This document shows, in pieces, positions 51,147-61,303 of a stretch of 64,000 nucleotides of DNA. The notes beneath the pieces were generated by a model. That model was not told the DNA's origin. It ran no database searches and saw only the letters and a program-made list of their open reading frames with translations. Each line of letters opens with the position of its first letter. Position 1 is the first letter of the stretch. Origin of the DNA: Phycisphaeraceae bacterium (GTDB taxonomy: Bacteria; Planctomycetota; Phycisphaerae; Phycisphaerales; UBA1924); NCBI GenBank assembly GCA_019636795.1, contig JAHBWW010000004.1:124001-188000 (forward strand). The letters run 5' to 3'. The translations under genes were made by a program, and so were the position numbers.

Positions 51147-52118
51147 TCAGGCTGCCACGCGCTGCTGCATCGCCTTCATGCACACGCCGATCTGTTCGAG
51201 CACAAACGCCCGATGGCTCGGATTGTGCGAGAAATCGAATGCAAAACCAGCGTGGACCGTCCCCATCGCGTCGCAGTACGAATGTGCCAGCCTCGCCGTC
51301 ACGCTCAGAGGCGATGGAAGCCATGGCCGAAGATCGAGCCTCAGCCAGTACACGCTTCGAGAATCTAGATCCGGGCACTGCCCCTTCTCGAACTGCAACC
51401 CGACGCCGCCGCCCCCGATGTTCGCAAGCAGGCACTTGGATTCCGGCCCGACCGCAGGCAGCAACACGGCTTCCAACTGCACCGAGGCCGGTTGTGAACA
51501 CTTGGTCTTGTGCAACTCGTGCATGCGTGCCTGATTCGCAACCTCAGCCGGTATCGCGCTCTCTGGATCAAGCAGAGTCCAGCACCTGACCTCAGGCAGC
51601 AACACCTCCGATGTCGACAAACGCTCCATCACACGCCTGCGGCACCGCTGCACATTCTCAGGCAGTCCGATCATGAGTGCCGGAAACTCGCGTCGCCCCG
51701 CATGAGTGGCAGCGATGCCCACGACCTTGCTCTCGAAGCGCCACCGATTCTGCCCAATAGCCATGACACCGATCAGCGATGTTCCGATGTCGATGCTGTA
51801 ACTCTGCCCCATAGCGCCCGGCATCTCGACGGTCATGCTCTCGGCTTCTATGGCAAACAGTCGAACGCGCCAGAGCAGATCCGAAGACTCTGCGCCCTGG
51901 TTGTTTTCTGTGCCACCGCCACGCACCGCGATCTCGATTCCGCCGCCACGGTCAAGAATTTGCTCGAGGCACTCGCGCCAACGTGCTGTTCGCGAACGAT
52001 TTGCTCCCACAGCCGGTCTCCGGTCAAAAGGTGAACCGAGTCGAAGTCTGATTCGACCAGCCCAATCCCTCACTTGAAACAGACGGCTGCGAAGTACAGT
52101 TCTGCGGGCACTTTGCAC
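51147..52118 (-). CDS. YcgR/PilZ-like protein
   Basis: Up to 323 aa; the start is uncertain (GTG at 52118 is the longest). A beta-rich N-terminal region (SIDIGTSLIGVMAIGQNRWR) is followed by RCRRRVMERLSTSEVLLPEV and, later, LLANIGGGGVGLQFEKGQCP, which resembles the RxxxR ... DxSxxG pattern of c-di-GMP-binding PilZ domains. The D/NxSxxG part is changed here to NIGGGG, so nucleotide binding is doubtful. A role in motility or adhesion control is possible only by analogy. Confidence 0.5.
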   Translation of the reverse strand: MQSARRTVLRSRLFQVRDWAGRIRLRLGSPFDRRPAVGANRSRTARWRECLEQILDRGGGIEIAVRGGGTENNQGAESSDLLWRVRLFAIEAESMTVEMPGAMGQSYSIDIGTSLIGVMAIGQNRWRFESKVVGIAATHAGRREFPALMIGLPENVQRCRRRVMERLSTSEVLLPEVRCWTLLDPESAIPAEVANQARMHELHKTKCSQPASVQLEAVLLPAVGPESKCLLANIGGGGVGLQFEKGQCPDLDSRSVYWLRLDLRPWLPSPLSVTARLAHSYCDAMGTVHAGFAFDFSHNPSHRAFVLEQIGVCMKAMQQRVAA

Positions 52119-52166
52119 GCTCCATTCATATCTGCCACCATTTATCGGAACCTGTCACCATTGCGA

Positions 52167-54329
52167 TCACATCTTCCGCAGTCGCTTCAGTCTCACAGAG
52201 ACCTCGCGAATGACCGAGCTTTGCGACTCACGGAATTTGAGGCTATACAAAAGGACCGCAATGGCCTCAGCCTCACGGCCCCCTTCGAGGCTCCACACTT
52301 CACGCTTCTCGATCACGTGTGTGAGCAAGGGCACATGAGCCGGCTTGGCCGCACCTCGCCGACGCAGCTCTCGCAGAAACCTGGCATTCAAACCGGCAGT
52401 CGCATCCACCGAAGACCACGAGAGCGACAACCACAAATCGCGTACGAGCCGCGCGAGCGCATGCCTCGACCGCACCAGCATGACCAGCAGCAGCGTGGCT
52501 CCGGCCACCATCATCATGAACACAATCACAAGCCCAGCGATCTCACGCGGGTCTTTCCTTCTCAGCCGTTCAGCGAACTGGTCAAACTGTCTGTCCGGGC
52601 TCCACTCAAACCCGAATGCCGATCGCACAAACGACGTCTGTTTTTCCGCATCAAAACTGACCACCGCGCGAATCCACGCAAACTCCACAGCGTCAAACAT
52701 CCGCTGCGCACGTGCTAGCCATGACTGCGAAACTTCATGCACTCTCTGAAAATCGGAAGGCGGAGTCGGATCAAATGTCCTCCAGACCCCCGGGCCGATC
52801 TCCACCTCAACCCACGCGTGGGCATTCGATTGCCGCACGAGGTAGTGCCCCGTCGCTTCGTTGTACTCCGTAGCCACAAACCCGGTGATCACGCGCGCAT
52901 TAATCCCCACGCTCCGGCACAACACCGCCATGGCCGACGCAAAGTACTCGCAATGCCCCGCACGATGGGTGAACAGGAACCACTCCGTCGGATCTTGCCT
53001 GCGCGGCACCACCTCTGCTTCGAGCGTGTACACAAAGCCATCAAGAAAGTACTGCTCCATCGCCACCGCGCCGCGCTCAAAGTCACCGATCTCACGCAAT
53101 CCCGGATCCACCGGAACATCAGCGCGGCCGAGTATTTCCGACGCCAGTTCAGCAAATCGCGACATATCCAGCGAAGGCGAATCGAGCGGAGTGATTTCTC
53201 CCCAAGTCTGCCGACCCACATATCGCGTCGGCGATTCTCGATCGATCGAGTACACCGTGTACTCGAACTTTCCGCTTTCGCTCTCACGCAAAATTGTACC
53301 GTCAGGTGCTGTGTGAATGAATGTCGGCTGATGCGCCGTCAATCGCACAGGTCTCCAGGACGCAAACAAGTGCGATCTCGAAGCCCCGGCATTGCGCACG
53401 GTCACACGCTGCTCGATATTCCAACGCCGTGGCTCGTCGGCAAGCAACATCGGCGAAAGCAGATGATCCGTCCGCTGCCGAAATCCCCGGTCTCCGCTCT
53501 CACGAGAACGCAGCCATCGCCCATTCTCATAGCTGTCCAGCACCGCGCCGCGCAGATAATGCACCACGCCAGTACCACCCAGTGAAACCCCGCGATCGTT
53601 GAACACCTGCAAATCGAGCACTGGAACTGCCGATTGCGAGATCAACCCCGGCGTCCCCAGCTCAACCTCGTCCGCAAATCCCGTCACCTGCCCGACCGCT
53701 GCATTTCCCCATTCTCCGAACAGCCCCGCGCCAAGCCGTCTAGGCACCACCAGAAACACACCAATGCTGATCAGCAGCCCGACGACCGTGGAGCAGAAAA
53801 CCAATCGACGCACATCCCGTCGGAAGTGGCGTCCCATCGGCACCCGAGCAGGCATTACGCCGGCCGAAATCTCCACATGCCTCGCTATCTGATGCAAAAT
53901 CGTCGCACCAGCAAGCAGCAGCAGGCTCATCACCAGCAGCACGCCAACTCCAAGCCCGTTGCTTGTCAAGATCGTTCCGACCAGCAAAAATGCAGAGATC
54001 GAAACCACTTGCCCAAAGTCCCGCTGCGAACGTCGATCCAGAATCTTTGCCATCAAGATGAACGTGATGACTTCGCACACGGTGGACACCGAGAAACCTC
54101 GAGCCGTCATCGACACCAGCGTGTACCCCAGAATCACCAGCAGAATCAGATTGATGATGATGCGAGGCAAAGGCCGGCCGCGCGGCGCCATCGTAAACAC
54201 CCATCCCACCACAGCCCCAGGAACCGCAAGCAGAAACAGCACCAGATTCCCGTCCGCAAGGCAGTACGACGTGATCGCAGCCATCGCAAGCAGCAACCCG
54301 ACCCAGCGCTGGGCGCGAATGGCATTCAT
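52167..54329 (-). CDS. transglutaminase-like membrane protein (TgpA/DUF3488 type)
   Basis: 720 aa from ATG at 54329. Five or six N-terminal membrane helices, a periplasmic transglutaminase core with HRAGHCEYFASAMAVLCRSV (catalytic Cys), VATEYNEATGHYLVRQSNAH followed by AWVEVE (catalytic His) and WRTFDPTPP (Asp), and a final membrane helix near residue 625. The start overlaps the stop of the DUF58 gene (ATGA). DUF58, transglutaminase and MoxR genes usually occur together; no MoxR ATPase is next to this pair. Confidence 0.9.
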   Translation of the reverse strand: MNAIRAQRWVGLLLAMAAITSYCLADGNLVLFLLAVPGAVVGWVFTMAPRGRPLPRIIINLILLVILGYTLVSMTARGFSVSTVCEVITFILMAKILDRRSQRDFGQVVSISAFLLVGTILTSNGLGVGVLLVMSLLLLAGATILHQIARHVEISAGVMPARVPMGRHFRRDVRRLVFCSTVVGLLISIGVFLVVPRRLGAGLFGEWGNAAVGQVTGFADEVELGTPGLISQSAVPVLDLQVFNDRGVSLGGTGVVHYLRGAVLDSYENGRWLRSRESGDRGFRQRTDHLLSPMLLADEPRRWNIEQRVTVRNAGASRSHLFASWRPVRLTAHQPTFIHTAPDGTILRESESGKFEYTVYSIDRESPTRYVGRQTWGEITPLDSPSLDMSRFAELASEILGRADVPVDPGLREIGDFERGAVAMEQYFLDGFVYTLEAEVVPRRQDPTEWFLFTHRAGHCEYFASAMAVLCRSVGINARVITGFVATEYNEATGHYLVRQSNAHAWVEVEIGPGVWRTFDPTPPSDFQRVHEVSQSWLARAQRMFDAVEFAWIRAVVSFDAEKQTSFVRSAFGFEWSPDRQFDQFAERLRRKDPREIAGLVIVFMMMVAGATLLLVMLVRSRHALARLVRDLWLSLSWSSVDATAGLNARFLRELRRRGAAKPAHVPLLTHVIEKREVWSLEGGREAEAIAVLLYSLKFRESQSSVIREVSVRLKRLRKM

Positions 54330-55504
54330 GCTTTGGCCCCTGCCCTGCGCATCAATCGGCGCCATCCAGTGCGCTTTGTCACCTCAGGCACAAACACCGT
54401 GATCTCATCTGCCGCCCAGTCACTTGGATCCGACCCATCAATGCGCTGTTCACTGCCTCCCGAGCCGAAGCCAACCGTGACATCTGCCAAGCCGTGCTTC
54501 GTTGGTTCATTCGCATCGGTATCAGGATCAAGTTGCGCCAGCGCGTCGAGCAGTCTCCCAATCGCGCCCGAAGCCTCCGCAGGTTCCGACTCGAAACCGG
54601 CCCACCCGATCACAACCCCCGGGCTGAGCCCGATTCGATCGGCGTGCATTGCCAGACTCGCCACAAGCGAAATCGCACTTTCCATCGAGAAAGCACTCAC
54701 ACTTTCATTCGGCTTGTCCAGTCCAATCCATATTCGAGGCGGCGCGGGCGTCATCGTCTGCCGCACCACAAGCGTTTCTGTCCGGGCCGATGCCTTCCAC
54801 GCAATCGTGCGTATCGGATCTCCGGGGGCATACTCGCGCAATCCGAAGAACTCATCGCCCGAACCCGCGACATTTCGGCTGCGCAGGCTTTGCAGCCCAG
54901 GGCTCATCAACACCTGTGAGACCTCGCGACGCAGTCCCGCAACCGCAGGCCGCACCAACAGCACCCCGGGCAGCTCAAACACCAACGACTTGCGAATCAA
55001 CCCAAAAGGAAACGTCGTCGAAACCACCACGGTCGAAAGCGCATAACGCCCGCGATTGAGCCCATGCACTGTTGCGCTTGCAACCAGCACCTCGCCGGGT
55101 CCTGCGTGCGCGATGCCCGTCCGCGCGCGAACAGACTTGCGCCCATTGGCTCCGGTCTCGAACTTTTCCTCGATTGTCAGTGCAAACACCGGCCACGATC
55201 GGCTTCCATTTTCGACCCGATACGCAAGTGTCGTCGCGTGTCCGCCCTGCCCGCGCCCGATTGGTTCACGCGCCAGACGCACCGACATCAAGGGCATGCC
55301 GCTGACCACTCCCGAGATCACAACGGCGCCCACGGCGAGCCCGAACGCCCAGAACAACAGGTTGTTCTGACTGTTGAACGCTCCGATCGCAAGGAACACA
55401 GCCGTAAACACAAACATCAAACCCGGCGGATGCAGGTCATACCGCCGGCGCACCGGCTTTGCCAGCAGACTACTCCCGGATTCCGTTGGTCCTCGGGCAA
55501 TCAT
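54326..55504 (-). CDS. DUF58 domain protein
   Basis: 392 aa from ATG at 55504. Two membrane helices near the N-terminus (LMFVFTAVFLAIGAFNS, FGLAVGAVVISGVVSG). A beta-rich region follows, then the DUF58 signature (GSGDEFFGLREYAPGDPIRT, then IAWKASART). The family has a von Willebrand factor A-like fold and works with transglutaminase-like and MoxR proteins in envelope assembly, with the details unknown. Coupled to the downstream gene by a 4-base overlap. Confidence 0.88.
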   Translation of the reverse strand: MIARGPTESGSSLLAKPVRRRYDLHPPGLMFVFTAVFLAIGAFNSQNNLLFWAFGLAVGAVVISGVVSGMPLMSVRLAREPIGRGQGGHATTLAYRVENGSRSWPVFALTIEEKFETGANGRKSVRARTGIAHAGPGEVLVASATVHGLNRGRYALSTVVVSTTFPFGLIRKSLVFELPGVLLVRPAVAGLRREVSQVLMSPGLQSLRSRNVAGSGDEFFGLREYAPGDPIRTIAWKASARTETLVVRQTMTPAPPRIWIGLDKPNESVSAFSMESAISLVASLAMHADRIGLSPGVVIGWAGFESEPAEASGAIGRLLDALAQLDPDTDANEPTKHGLADVTVGFGSGGSEQRIDGSDPSDWAADEITVFVPEVTKRTGWRRLMRRAGAKA

Positions 55505-55544
55505 GCACGATCCGTTCGCTTGCACACGAAAGGCAGTACGCCTC

Positions 55545-55949
55545 TTAGTCGCTCGCGGTTCTTTCCATCAGGATCAGCAACTTCTGCCCGTCGCGAGGAA
55601 GATACACGACCCCACGGGCAGTTCTGTACTGCTCGGAGATCGATCGCACCACCACACGATCCGTCGGCCAGACGTCCTTTGACATCTTGATCGAGAACTG
55701 CCCGTCAGGACCGCTCGTTCCAGTCGCTATCGCGCGGCTCTGCCCGCTCGCCTCCGAATGTTCGATCATGATTTTCGCCGGTCCGATTCCCGCGTTCGAG
55801 AGCCGCTCGTCCGTATCTGACACAACGCCGACATAGCTGATCGTCCCCGGGATAACACGCCCCGTGACTTTCATTGTCGAGCATCCGCCTGCGCCCGCCA
55901 GCAGCAAGCCTGCCGCCACGCTTCCAACGATTTGTCGTGCCTTCATCAT
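55545..55949 (-). CDS. lipoprotein with carboxypeptidase-regulatory-like domain
   Basis: 134 aa from ATG at 55949. Lipoprotein signal peptide ending LLLAGAGGC. The remainder looks like a small beta-sandwich (IGPAKIMIEHSEASGQ, GTSGPDGQFSIKMSKDV, WPTDRVVVRS), similar to carboxypeptidase regulatory or transthyretin-like domains. Its start overlaps the scpB stop by 4 bases. Function unknown; envelope-bound. Confidence 0.65.
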   Translation of the reverse strand: MMKARQIVGSVAAGLLLAGAGGCSTMKVTGRVIPGTISYVGVVSDTDERLSNAGIGPAKIMIEHSEASGQSRAIATGTSGPDGQFSIKMSKDVWPTDRVVVRSISEQYRTARGVVYLPRDGQKLLILMERTASD

Positions 55950-56545
55950 GCGCTTTCTCCGTGCCATTCGCCTTGCCGCAGTTCATCCATGCTCGGCAGA
56001 TCCTTCGTCGACGCCAGCCCGAACGCATCGAGAAACTGCTTGGTCGTTCCATACAACATCGGCCGACCCAATTCCTCGGCTCGACCCTTGATCGTGATGA
56101 ACTTTCGTTCGATCAGTGACCGCAGAATCTCTCCGCACGCGACGCCTCGAATCGCCTCGAGCCGCGCACGAGTCATCGGTTGCTCATAGGCAATGATCGA
56201 CAGGGTCTCGAGCGCCGCCCGGCTCAGCCGCCCCGACGCGCGCGCTTGTCGAAACGCCGCGATCACGCTCGCATGCTCAGGCAGCGTCATCAACCGATGG
56301 CCTCCCGCAACATGCTCAATGCGGAACGACCTTCCGCTCTGCGCGTATTGCTCGTTGAGTTCGGCGATCGCGCGTTCAACCGACTCTTCGCTCGCTTCCC
56401 CGATGCCCGCCGCCGCGAGCCCTTCCGCGATCCGCACAGAAGGCACCGGGCGATCCAGACTCAGCACGATCGCTTCCACTGATGCGAGAAAACGCTGCCC
56501 ATCAATCGACGAAACGACCGGGTTCTCTGTTGACGCAGCACTCAT
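55946..56545 (-). CDS. scpB: segregation and condensation protein ScpB
   Basis: 199 aa. Two winged-helix domains with the family pattern: FLASVEAIVLSLDRPVPSVR, RSFRIEHVAGGHRLMT, LSRAALETLSIIAYEQPMTR and IRGVACGEILRSLIERKFI. Part of the SMC-ScpA-ScpB condensin. scpA is not adjacent. Co-translated with the small lipoprotein gene that follows. Confidence 0.95.
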   Translation of the reverse strand: MSAASTENPVVSSIDGQRFLASVEAIVLSLDRPVPSVRIAEGLAAAGIGEASEESVERAIAELNEQYAQSGRSFRIEHVAGGHRLMTLPEHASVIAAFRQARASGRLSRAALETLSIIAYEQPMTRARLEAIRGVACGEILRSLIERKFITIKGRAEELGRPMLYGTTKQFLDAFGLASTKDLPSMDELRQGEWHGESA

Positions 56546-56606
56546 GCCACGATCCTAGCGCGGGCCTTCCCTGACCGCCCGCGCCCGGTCTGGTATCCTT
56601 TTCACC

Positions 56607-57491
56607 ATGCTCAGCCCACTCCCCAGCCAGCAATACAAGTATGAAGGGCTCTCGCGGCTCGATGAACCAACCCTTCACCGCCGGCGAGAAGGCGTGTTTC
56701 TCATTTGCGCCGGGTTCTTCCTGGGCACCCTCACGATGCTCAACATCCTCGGCATCACACGCTTTATCAAACTCTTCGAAATCAATCATGATGGCGACCC
56801 ATCCACTCCAGCGATCGTTTTCGCCGTCGCTGTGGGTGTCCTTCCGTATCCGCTGACTTTCCTCTGCACCGACTTCATCAGCGAGCTCTTTGGAAGGCGT
56901 CGCGCGAGTCTCGTCGTCTGGGTTGGGTTTCTCCTGAATCTCTGGGTCGTCGCCATCCTCTGGATCGGGGGCTCCCTGCCCGGCTTCGGCGAGCTCGATC
57001 CGGTGACCAACATGCCGCCTCTCCCGCAATGGGATCCGGTCAAGTCCGCCTACATCGAAACCGGCTGGACGTTCTTCCAGGTCCGCAATCTCGCCTTCGG
57101 CGCTGTCGCCGCATCCATGATCGCCTACCTCATCGCCCAACTCGTCGATGTTCACGTCTTCCACTTCTGGAAGCGTGTCACCAAAGGCAGGCATCTCTGG
57201 TTGCGCAACAATGGCTCAACGCTCGTGAGTCAACTCGTCGATACCTTCGCCGTCATCCTTATCACACACTTCTACGCGCATGCTCTCCCCATCAACGATG
57301 CTCAGGCCCTCTGGCCTCAACTCTTTCTCTTCATCGTTACCGGCTACGCCTTCAAGTTCGCAGCTGCGCTCTTCGATACCATTCCCTTCTACATCGGGTC
57401 GCGCGCTCTTGCACGCTTCCTGCGTCTCCCGCCGCCCAATGTCATCGCAGAGCATGCGCCCGGAGCGGAAGTCGAAGCAGGTGTCGGTTAA
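56607..57491 (+). CDS. queuosine precursor transporter (YhhQ/VUT family)
   Basis: 294 aa, six or so membrane helices. Family motifs: PYPLTFLCTDFISELFGRRR, RNLAFGAVAASMIAYLIAQL, DVHVFHFWKRVT and LRNNGSTLVSQLVDTFAVIL. It imports 7-cyano- or 7-aminomethyl-7-deazaguanine for tRNA queuosine synthesis. The N-terminal 35 residues (QQYKYEGLSRLDEPTLHRRR) and the C-terminal tail are longer than in E. coli YhhQ. Confidence 0.9.
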   Translation: MLSPLPSQQYKYEGLSRLDEPTLHRRREGVFLICAGFFLGTLTMLNILGITRFIKLFEINHDGDPSTPAIVFAVAVGVLPYPLTFLCTDFISELFGRRRASLVVWVGFLLNLWVVAILWIGGSLPGFGELDPVTNMPPLPQWDPVKSAYIETGWTFFQVRNLAFGAVAASMIAYLIAQLVDVHVFHFWKRVTKGRHLWLRNNGSTLVSQLVDTFAVILITHFYAHALPINDAQALWPQLFLFIVTGYAFKFAAALFDTIPFYIGSRALARFLRLPPPNVIAEHAPGAEVEAGVG

Positions 57492-57510
57492 TCAGGTTCG
57501 ATGCGGGCAC

Positions 57511-57957
57511 TCAGGCCGGTTTTTCTGTGAATGTCGCGCCAGCCTTGACATCAAAACTCACCAGTTGGCCCGGCTCGAATCCGACCGCACGCTGCCGTGC
57601 ATCAGACAGCCTGCACACGATCGGAAACCCGGCATGAACCGTGATCGTGTTGCTCGTGTTATTCGCTGCGATGATCCGCCCCTGCACGCGCCGAGGCCGA
57701 CCAAGCACAGGTTCAACATATCGCCCGCCCGAATCCACCACATCGACCCGCCGCGCATCGGCACGGATGCTGCCGATCACTTTCTTGCCAACTTTCGCCT
57801 TGATTTCACCGATCAGGGCCAGCCGCACGCGGTAACTGGTGTTGGCAAAACCGATCTCCACCATCGCCGGCTCATCGCCCATCGCGGGGTGAATCGCAAG
57901 CAGAGTTCCTCGAGCCAGTTCCGGGTCAATCTTCGTCGTCGGTGCGGGTTGCAGCAT
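57511..57957 (-). CDS. conserved hypothetical protein
   Basis: 148 aa from ATG at 57957. Beta-rich, with VEIGFANTSYRVRLALIGEI, RRVQGRIIAANNTSNTITVH and FEPGQLVSFDVKAG. The strand pattern suggests two small barrels (OB- or PilZ-like), but no binding motif is recognisable. Soluble. Function unknown. Confidence 0.55.
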   Translation of the reverse strand: MLQPAPTTKIDPELARGTLLAIHPAMGDEPAMVEIGFANTSYRVRLALIGEIKAKVGKKVIGSIRADARRVDVVDSGGRYVEPVLGRPRRVQGRIIAANNTSNTITVHAGFPIVCRLSDARQRAVGFEPGQLVSFDVKAGATFTEKPA

Positions 57958-58005
57958 GGGTCAAGCGTAGTCCGCAACCAATCGCATGGCGATCACGCTC
58001 CGCAC

Positions 58006-58962
58006 TCACCGACCGTCCCACGCCCACCCCAATGACCGATCCAGCACATCCACCCGCGTCGTTTCCACCAAATGCCGCGCCAGCCGTTCCATCGCCACCC
58101 GCTCACGCTGCACCCGCAGCTCAGCCTCCAGACGCTTGCTCGCATCCTCAGGCACGATCGATCGCGGCTCCACCGCTTCAAGGTACAAAACCGCCGCACC
58201 CGCCGGCAACGGAAGAATCGGACTCACCTGCCCCGGAGACAGTTCTCCCAACGCCGAACGCACCACAACCGGGTACGCCGGATCCACCGGGCTGATCAGA
58301 GGCAGCACGCCCCCCGTCCGCGCCGATGGATCAATCGAATACCGTTCTGCCAACCTCGCCACATCCGCAGGCGTCGGCCTTGTGCCCAGTTGGTTCAGCG
58401 CCTCTCCGGCTTCACGCTCGGTCCCGGCCAGAATCACTCGCGCCCGATACTTCGGCCCGTATGCGATTTCCGCCGCCAGACTCACTTCCTCAGGTTCAAC
58501 CCTTACTTCATCTCGCGTCAGAAGCCGAAGCCCCGCATTGCGCCGGATCATCGCCTCCCGCCGAACGGGACCGAGGTTGCGCTCTCTGAGCACCTGTTCC
58601 GTCAACCCCGCCCCGCTTTGGAGTCTTTCCCCGCTTGCGGTTCGTTCTACCAGAAGCGCGCGCTCAGCACGCAGCATGTCCGGCGTGATGGCCAAACCCC
58701 GAGCCTCGATCTCCCGCTGGAGCGCCCGGTCAAGCACCCACTCGCGCAGCGCTTCGCGGCCCGCGATCTCGTAGAGAGATGGCGCCAGATCTTCAGCCAG
58801 GACTGCTTCATGGCCCACTGTCGCGATGACCCGTGCGGGCAGTCCCTCGGAACCATCAGCAGTCGCACGGCCTCGCGATGTGGTCGTCTGCGAACACCCC
58901 CCAAGGACCAGAATCAGCACTCCCAAACTGGCAGTCACACCATGCTTGCGGTCGATATTCAT
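58006..58962 (-). CDS. PpiC/SurA-type peptidyl-prolyl isomerase lipoprotein
   Basis: 318 aa from ATG at 58962. Lipoprotein signal ending LILVLGGC. The N-terminal SurA-like helical region (REWVLDRALQREIEARGLAI) is followed by a parvulin-like domain (RARVILAGTEREAGEALNQL, VARLAERYSIDPSARTGGVL, GELSPGQVSPI). It should assist folding of secreted or outer-membrane proteins. The parvulin domain is divergent, so chaperone activity may dominate. Confidence 0.75.
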   Translation of the reverse strand: MNIDRKHGVTASLGVLILVLGGCSQTTTSRGRATADGSEGLPARVIATVGHEAVLAEDLAPSLYEIAGREALREWVLDRALQREIEARGLAITPDMLRAERALLVERTASGERLQSGAGLTEQVLRERNLGPVRREAMIRRNAGLRLLTRDEVRVEPEEVSLAAEIAYGPKYRARVILAGTEREAGEALNQLGTRPTPADVARLAERYSIDPSARTGGVLPLISPVDPAYPVVVRSALGELSPGQVSPILPLPAGAAVLYLEAVEPRSIVPEDASKRLEAELRVQRERVAMERLARHLVETTRVDVLDRSLGWAWDGR

Positions 58963-59028
58963 GTGCGAGCAAAGCCCGAGCAAGCCCCAAGGTCAACCGA
59001 AACCCCTCGCCGGGCGTAAGGCAATACT

Positions 59029-60165
59029 GTGACTAACCTCTCATCAATGGACGAGACATCCGCAATTCGGCACCCCATGCCTACTCCCCAGCCACGGGGA
59101 GTGCTCTGCCCATATTGCGGGTCCATCAGCAGCAACACACAGCGTTGCGAAACCTGCGGGGGCCATCTCGACGCCCTGAGTCGCCAGGCGACTCAGAATG
59201 GAATGGGGCCTTGGTACATCCGCGAAGTCGGGCGTCCGTTCCGCCCGGGGTGTTCTCTTGAGACGATTCAGAAACTGGCCCAATCCGGAAAGATCGGTCC
59301 GGATTCGGTGATTCGAGGCCCAAGCACTGCCCAATTCTGGGTACTTGCCAAGCGAGCACCGGGGGTCGCGCATATCTTTGGTTTGTGCCCGGGATGCCAG
59401 GGTTCAGTCAAACGCGATGAGTACGCCTGCCGATCGTGCGGAGCCGTACTCGACGCCGACCGCGATCGACAACATCTCGGGCTTGGCCCGGTCCGCCCCC
59501 TCCCGGGGCAGGAGCCTGCCGAGCTGGTTGCTGCGAAATTGTCGAACTTCTCACCGTCGGAACCCTCCAAACGACCAGCGGCTGAAGTTCGGAGACCGAC
59601 CGAAGCGCCAGTGCCTACGGGAGTTGATCCGTCGCGTGTGCGCGCGCTGGAAAAAAGAGTCGTAGCAGCGCGCTCTCGTCTTGTGGCATCGATGTGCGGC
59701 AATGTGATCCTTCTGTGCGCGCTGCTCGTGGGGGTGATTGTCCTGGGCAAGTGGGGAAGTCCGAATACGGTCCCCGAGAGCACGCCAGTCCCAAATTCGC
59801 TTCGCACTCCCGGGGTCGTCGGCCCCGCACTCGGCGAGCCCGGCGATCCGATCGACGTGCCGGTTGAAGAACCAATGATCGATGATGAACCGGATCTGTG
59901 GGACGACGAGGGTGACCTGCCTGCACCCGAAGAAACCGCAGCACCAGTTCTGGAGCGCGACTTTGACATCACGCTTCTCGAGTGGTCCGACGCCCATGCC
60001 CATCTGCTCGCGACCACCGACGAATCCGCTATGGCTTCAGTTTCACGAGCGATCGAAATGCTCCGACAGTACGAAGCGGCACGCGGACTTCCGGATCAGG
60101 GTCACGCGTTGCTCAACGCTTATGTCGCACGTCTTGAACAACTGCGTCTGGGAGGCATGCCATAG
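59029..60165 (+). CDS. zinc-ribbon/GYF_2-like membrane protein
   Basis: Up to 378 aa (GTG at 59029; ATG at 59047 also possible). Two zinc ribbons (CPYCGS ... CETCGG and CPGCQG ... CRSCGA) flank a GYF_2-like domain (WYIREVGRPFRPGCSLETIQ, SGKIGPDSVIRGPS). One membrane helix (NVILLCALLVGVIVLGKW, about residue 230) separates this cytoplasmic part from an acidic linker and a helical C-terminal domain. 13 bases before the prepilin-like gene, so probably co-transcribed. Function unknown. Confidence 0.7.
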   Translation: MTNLSSMDETSAIRHPMPTPQPRGVLCPYCGSISSNTQRCETCGGHLDALSRQATQNGMGPWYIREVGRPFRPGCSLETIQKLAQSGKIGPDSVIRGPSTAQFWVLAKRAPGVAHIFGLCPGCQGSVKRDEYACRSCGAVLDADRDRQHLGLGPVRPLPGQEPAELVAAKLSNFSPSEPSKRPAAEVRRPTEAPVPTGVDPSRVRALEKRVVAARSRLVASMCGNVILLCALLVGVIVLGKWGSPNTVPESTPVPNSLRTPGVVGPALGEPGDPIDVPVEEPMIDDEPDLWDDEGDLPAPEETAAPVLERDFDITLLEWSDAHAHLLATTDESAMASVSRAIEMLRQYEAARGLPDQGHALLNAYVARLEQLRLGGMP

Positions 60166-60178
60166 GGAGGGGTGATCT

Positions 60179-61174
60179 ATGCGTACCGCCGATCGAGGAA
60201 CACGAGTCGGGTTCACGCTGGTTGAATTGCTGGTGGTGATCGCCATCATCGCGCTCCTGATCGGCATCCTGCTCCCCGCGCTGTCCAAAGCCAGGCGTGC
60301 CGCCCGCACGAGTGTCTGCACGAGCAACCTGCGTCAGCTCGGAGTGGGGACGGCTTCATTCGCGGCGTCGCGTAGCGACAGGTTCCCGGCGCTTTCCTGG
60401 AGAGGTAGTTCCAGCCCCCAGCCTACGCCCGACGCCGATCTGCGCTTTGCGGGCAGTGATCGTGATGCAGTGCGCTTCGAAGCCGTGCACATCATGCGAC
60501 AGCAGGTGCCCGGCGTGCTCATATCACCGTCAAGTGGCGGGACCAACTGGTATCCGCACCTCTGGTTCACTCATCTGACGATGCTCGATGAGATCGGAGC
60601 AGAGCGGGGAGAGGCTCTGGTGGCAATCTGCCCCGACGACCGGGACCAGTGGGAGCGACTCGACACGCCGTGGGAGTCGATGGGATTGACAACCCGCTTT
60701 CGTCGCTTCGAGAGTACCTACGAAACAGCCTCCGTGACGTTCTCTGTCGATCAAAGCGGGGGCGCCCTCGATCCCATTCATCAGCACATGGATAATCCGT
60801 GGACATTCCAGCGCGAGCCTCGATACCTGACAACGCGCCGCTTGAGCGACGTGGTCTTTGCCAGCCAGAAGGCTCACATGTTCGATTCATACGATCGACA
60901 CTCTTCGAGCAAGATCATGTTCTACGCCGATGCTCGCGCGTCTCAGCCGATTCTTTTCGTCGATGGCTCGGTTCGTACCGTGGCAACATCCGAGACCAAT
61001 CCCGGGTTCCAGCCTCGAACCCCCGCTTCCCCCGGGCCGACGATCATGCGCGAGATCACTCCCGGCGTCGGGACCCAGGAGTTCATCGGGCACTACCGCT
61101 GGACGCGAGGGGGCCTGCGCGGGCTCGATATCGGGGGGCAGGAGATCGACACCGGACAGGGCACGCAGCCCTGA
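60179..61174 (+). CDS. prepilin-type N-terminal cleavage/methylation domain protein
   Basis: 331 aa. The type IV pilin-like leader is textbook: a basic stretch, then [20 protein letters not shown], with cleavage after the Gly and Glu at position +5. The first helix continues into [20 protein letters not shown], as in the expanded planctomycete pilin-like (DUF1559-type) proteins. The globular part is beta-rich. Probably a pseudopilin or secretion-related surface protein. Confidence 0.85.
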   Translation: MRTADRGTRVGFTLVELLVVIAIIALLIGILLPALSKARRAARTSVCTSNLRQLGVGTASFAASRSDRFPALSWRGSSSPQPTPDADLRFAGSDRDAVRFEAVHIMRQQVPGVLISPSSGGTNWYPHLWFTHLTMLDEIGAERGEALVAICPDDRDQWERLDTPWESMGLTTRFRRFESTYETASVTFSVDQSGGALDPIHQHMDNPWTFQREPRYLTTRRLSDVVFASQKAHMFDSYDRHSSSKIMFYADARASQPILFVDGSVRTVATSETNPGFQPRTPASPGPTIMREITPGVGTQEFIGHYRWTRGGLRGLDIGGQEIDTGQGTQP

Positions 61175-61303
61175 CTTGTGCCTCTGACACCAACCGGGAC
61201 CGAAACCACTGAATCCTGCGAACGGTCGCTCAATGAGCAAAGACGTCTGGCTCCCGACGCTCTAGAATCTCTGCGGGCGCTCGCTGGCCCGCCGGAGGCG
61301 ACG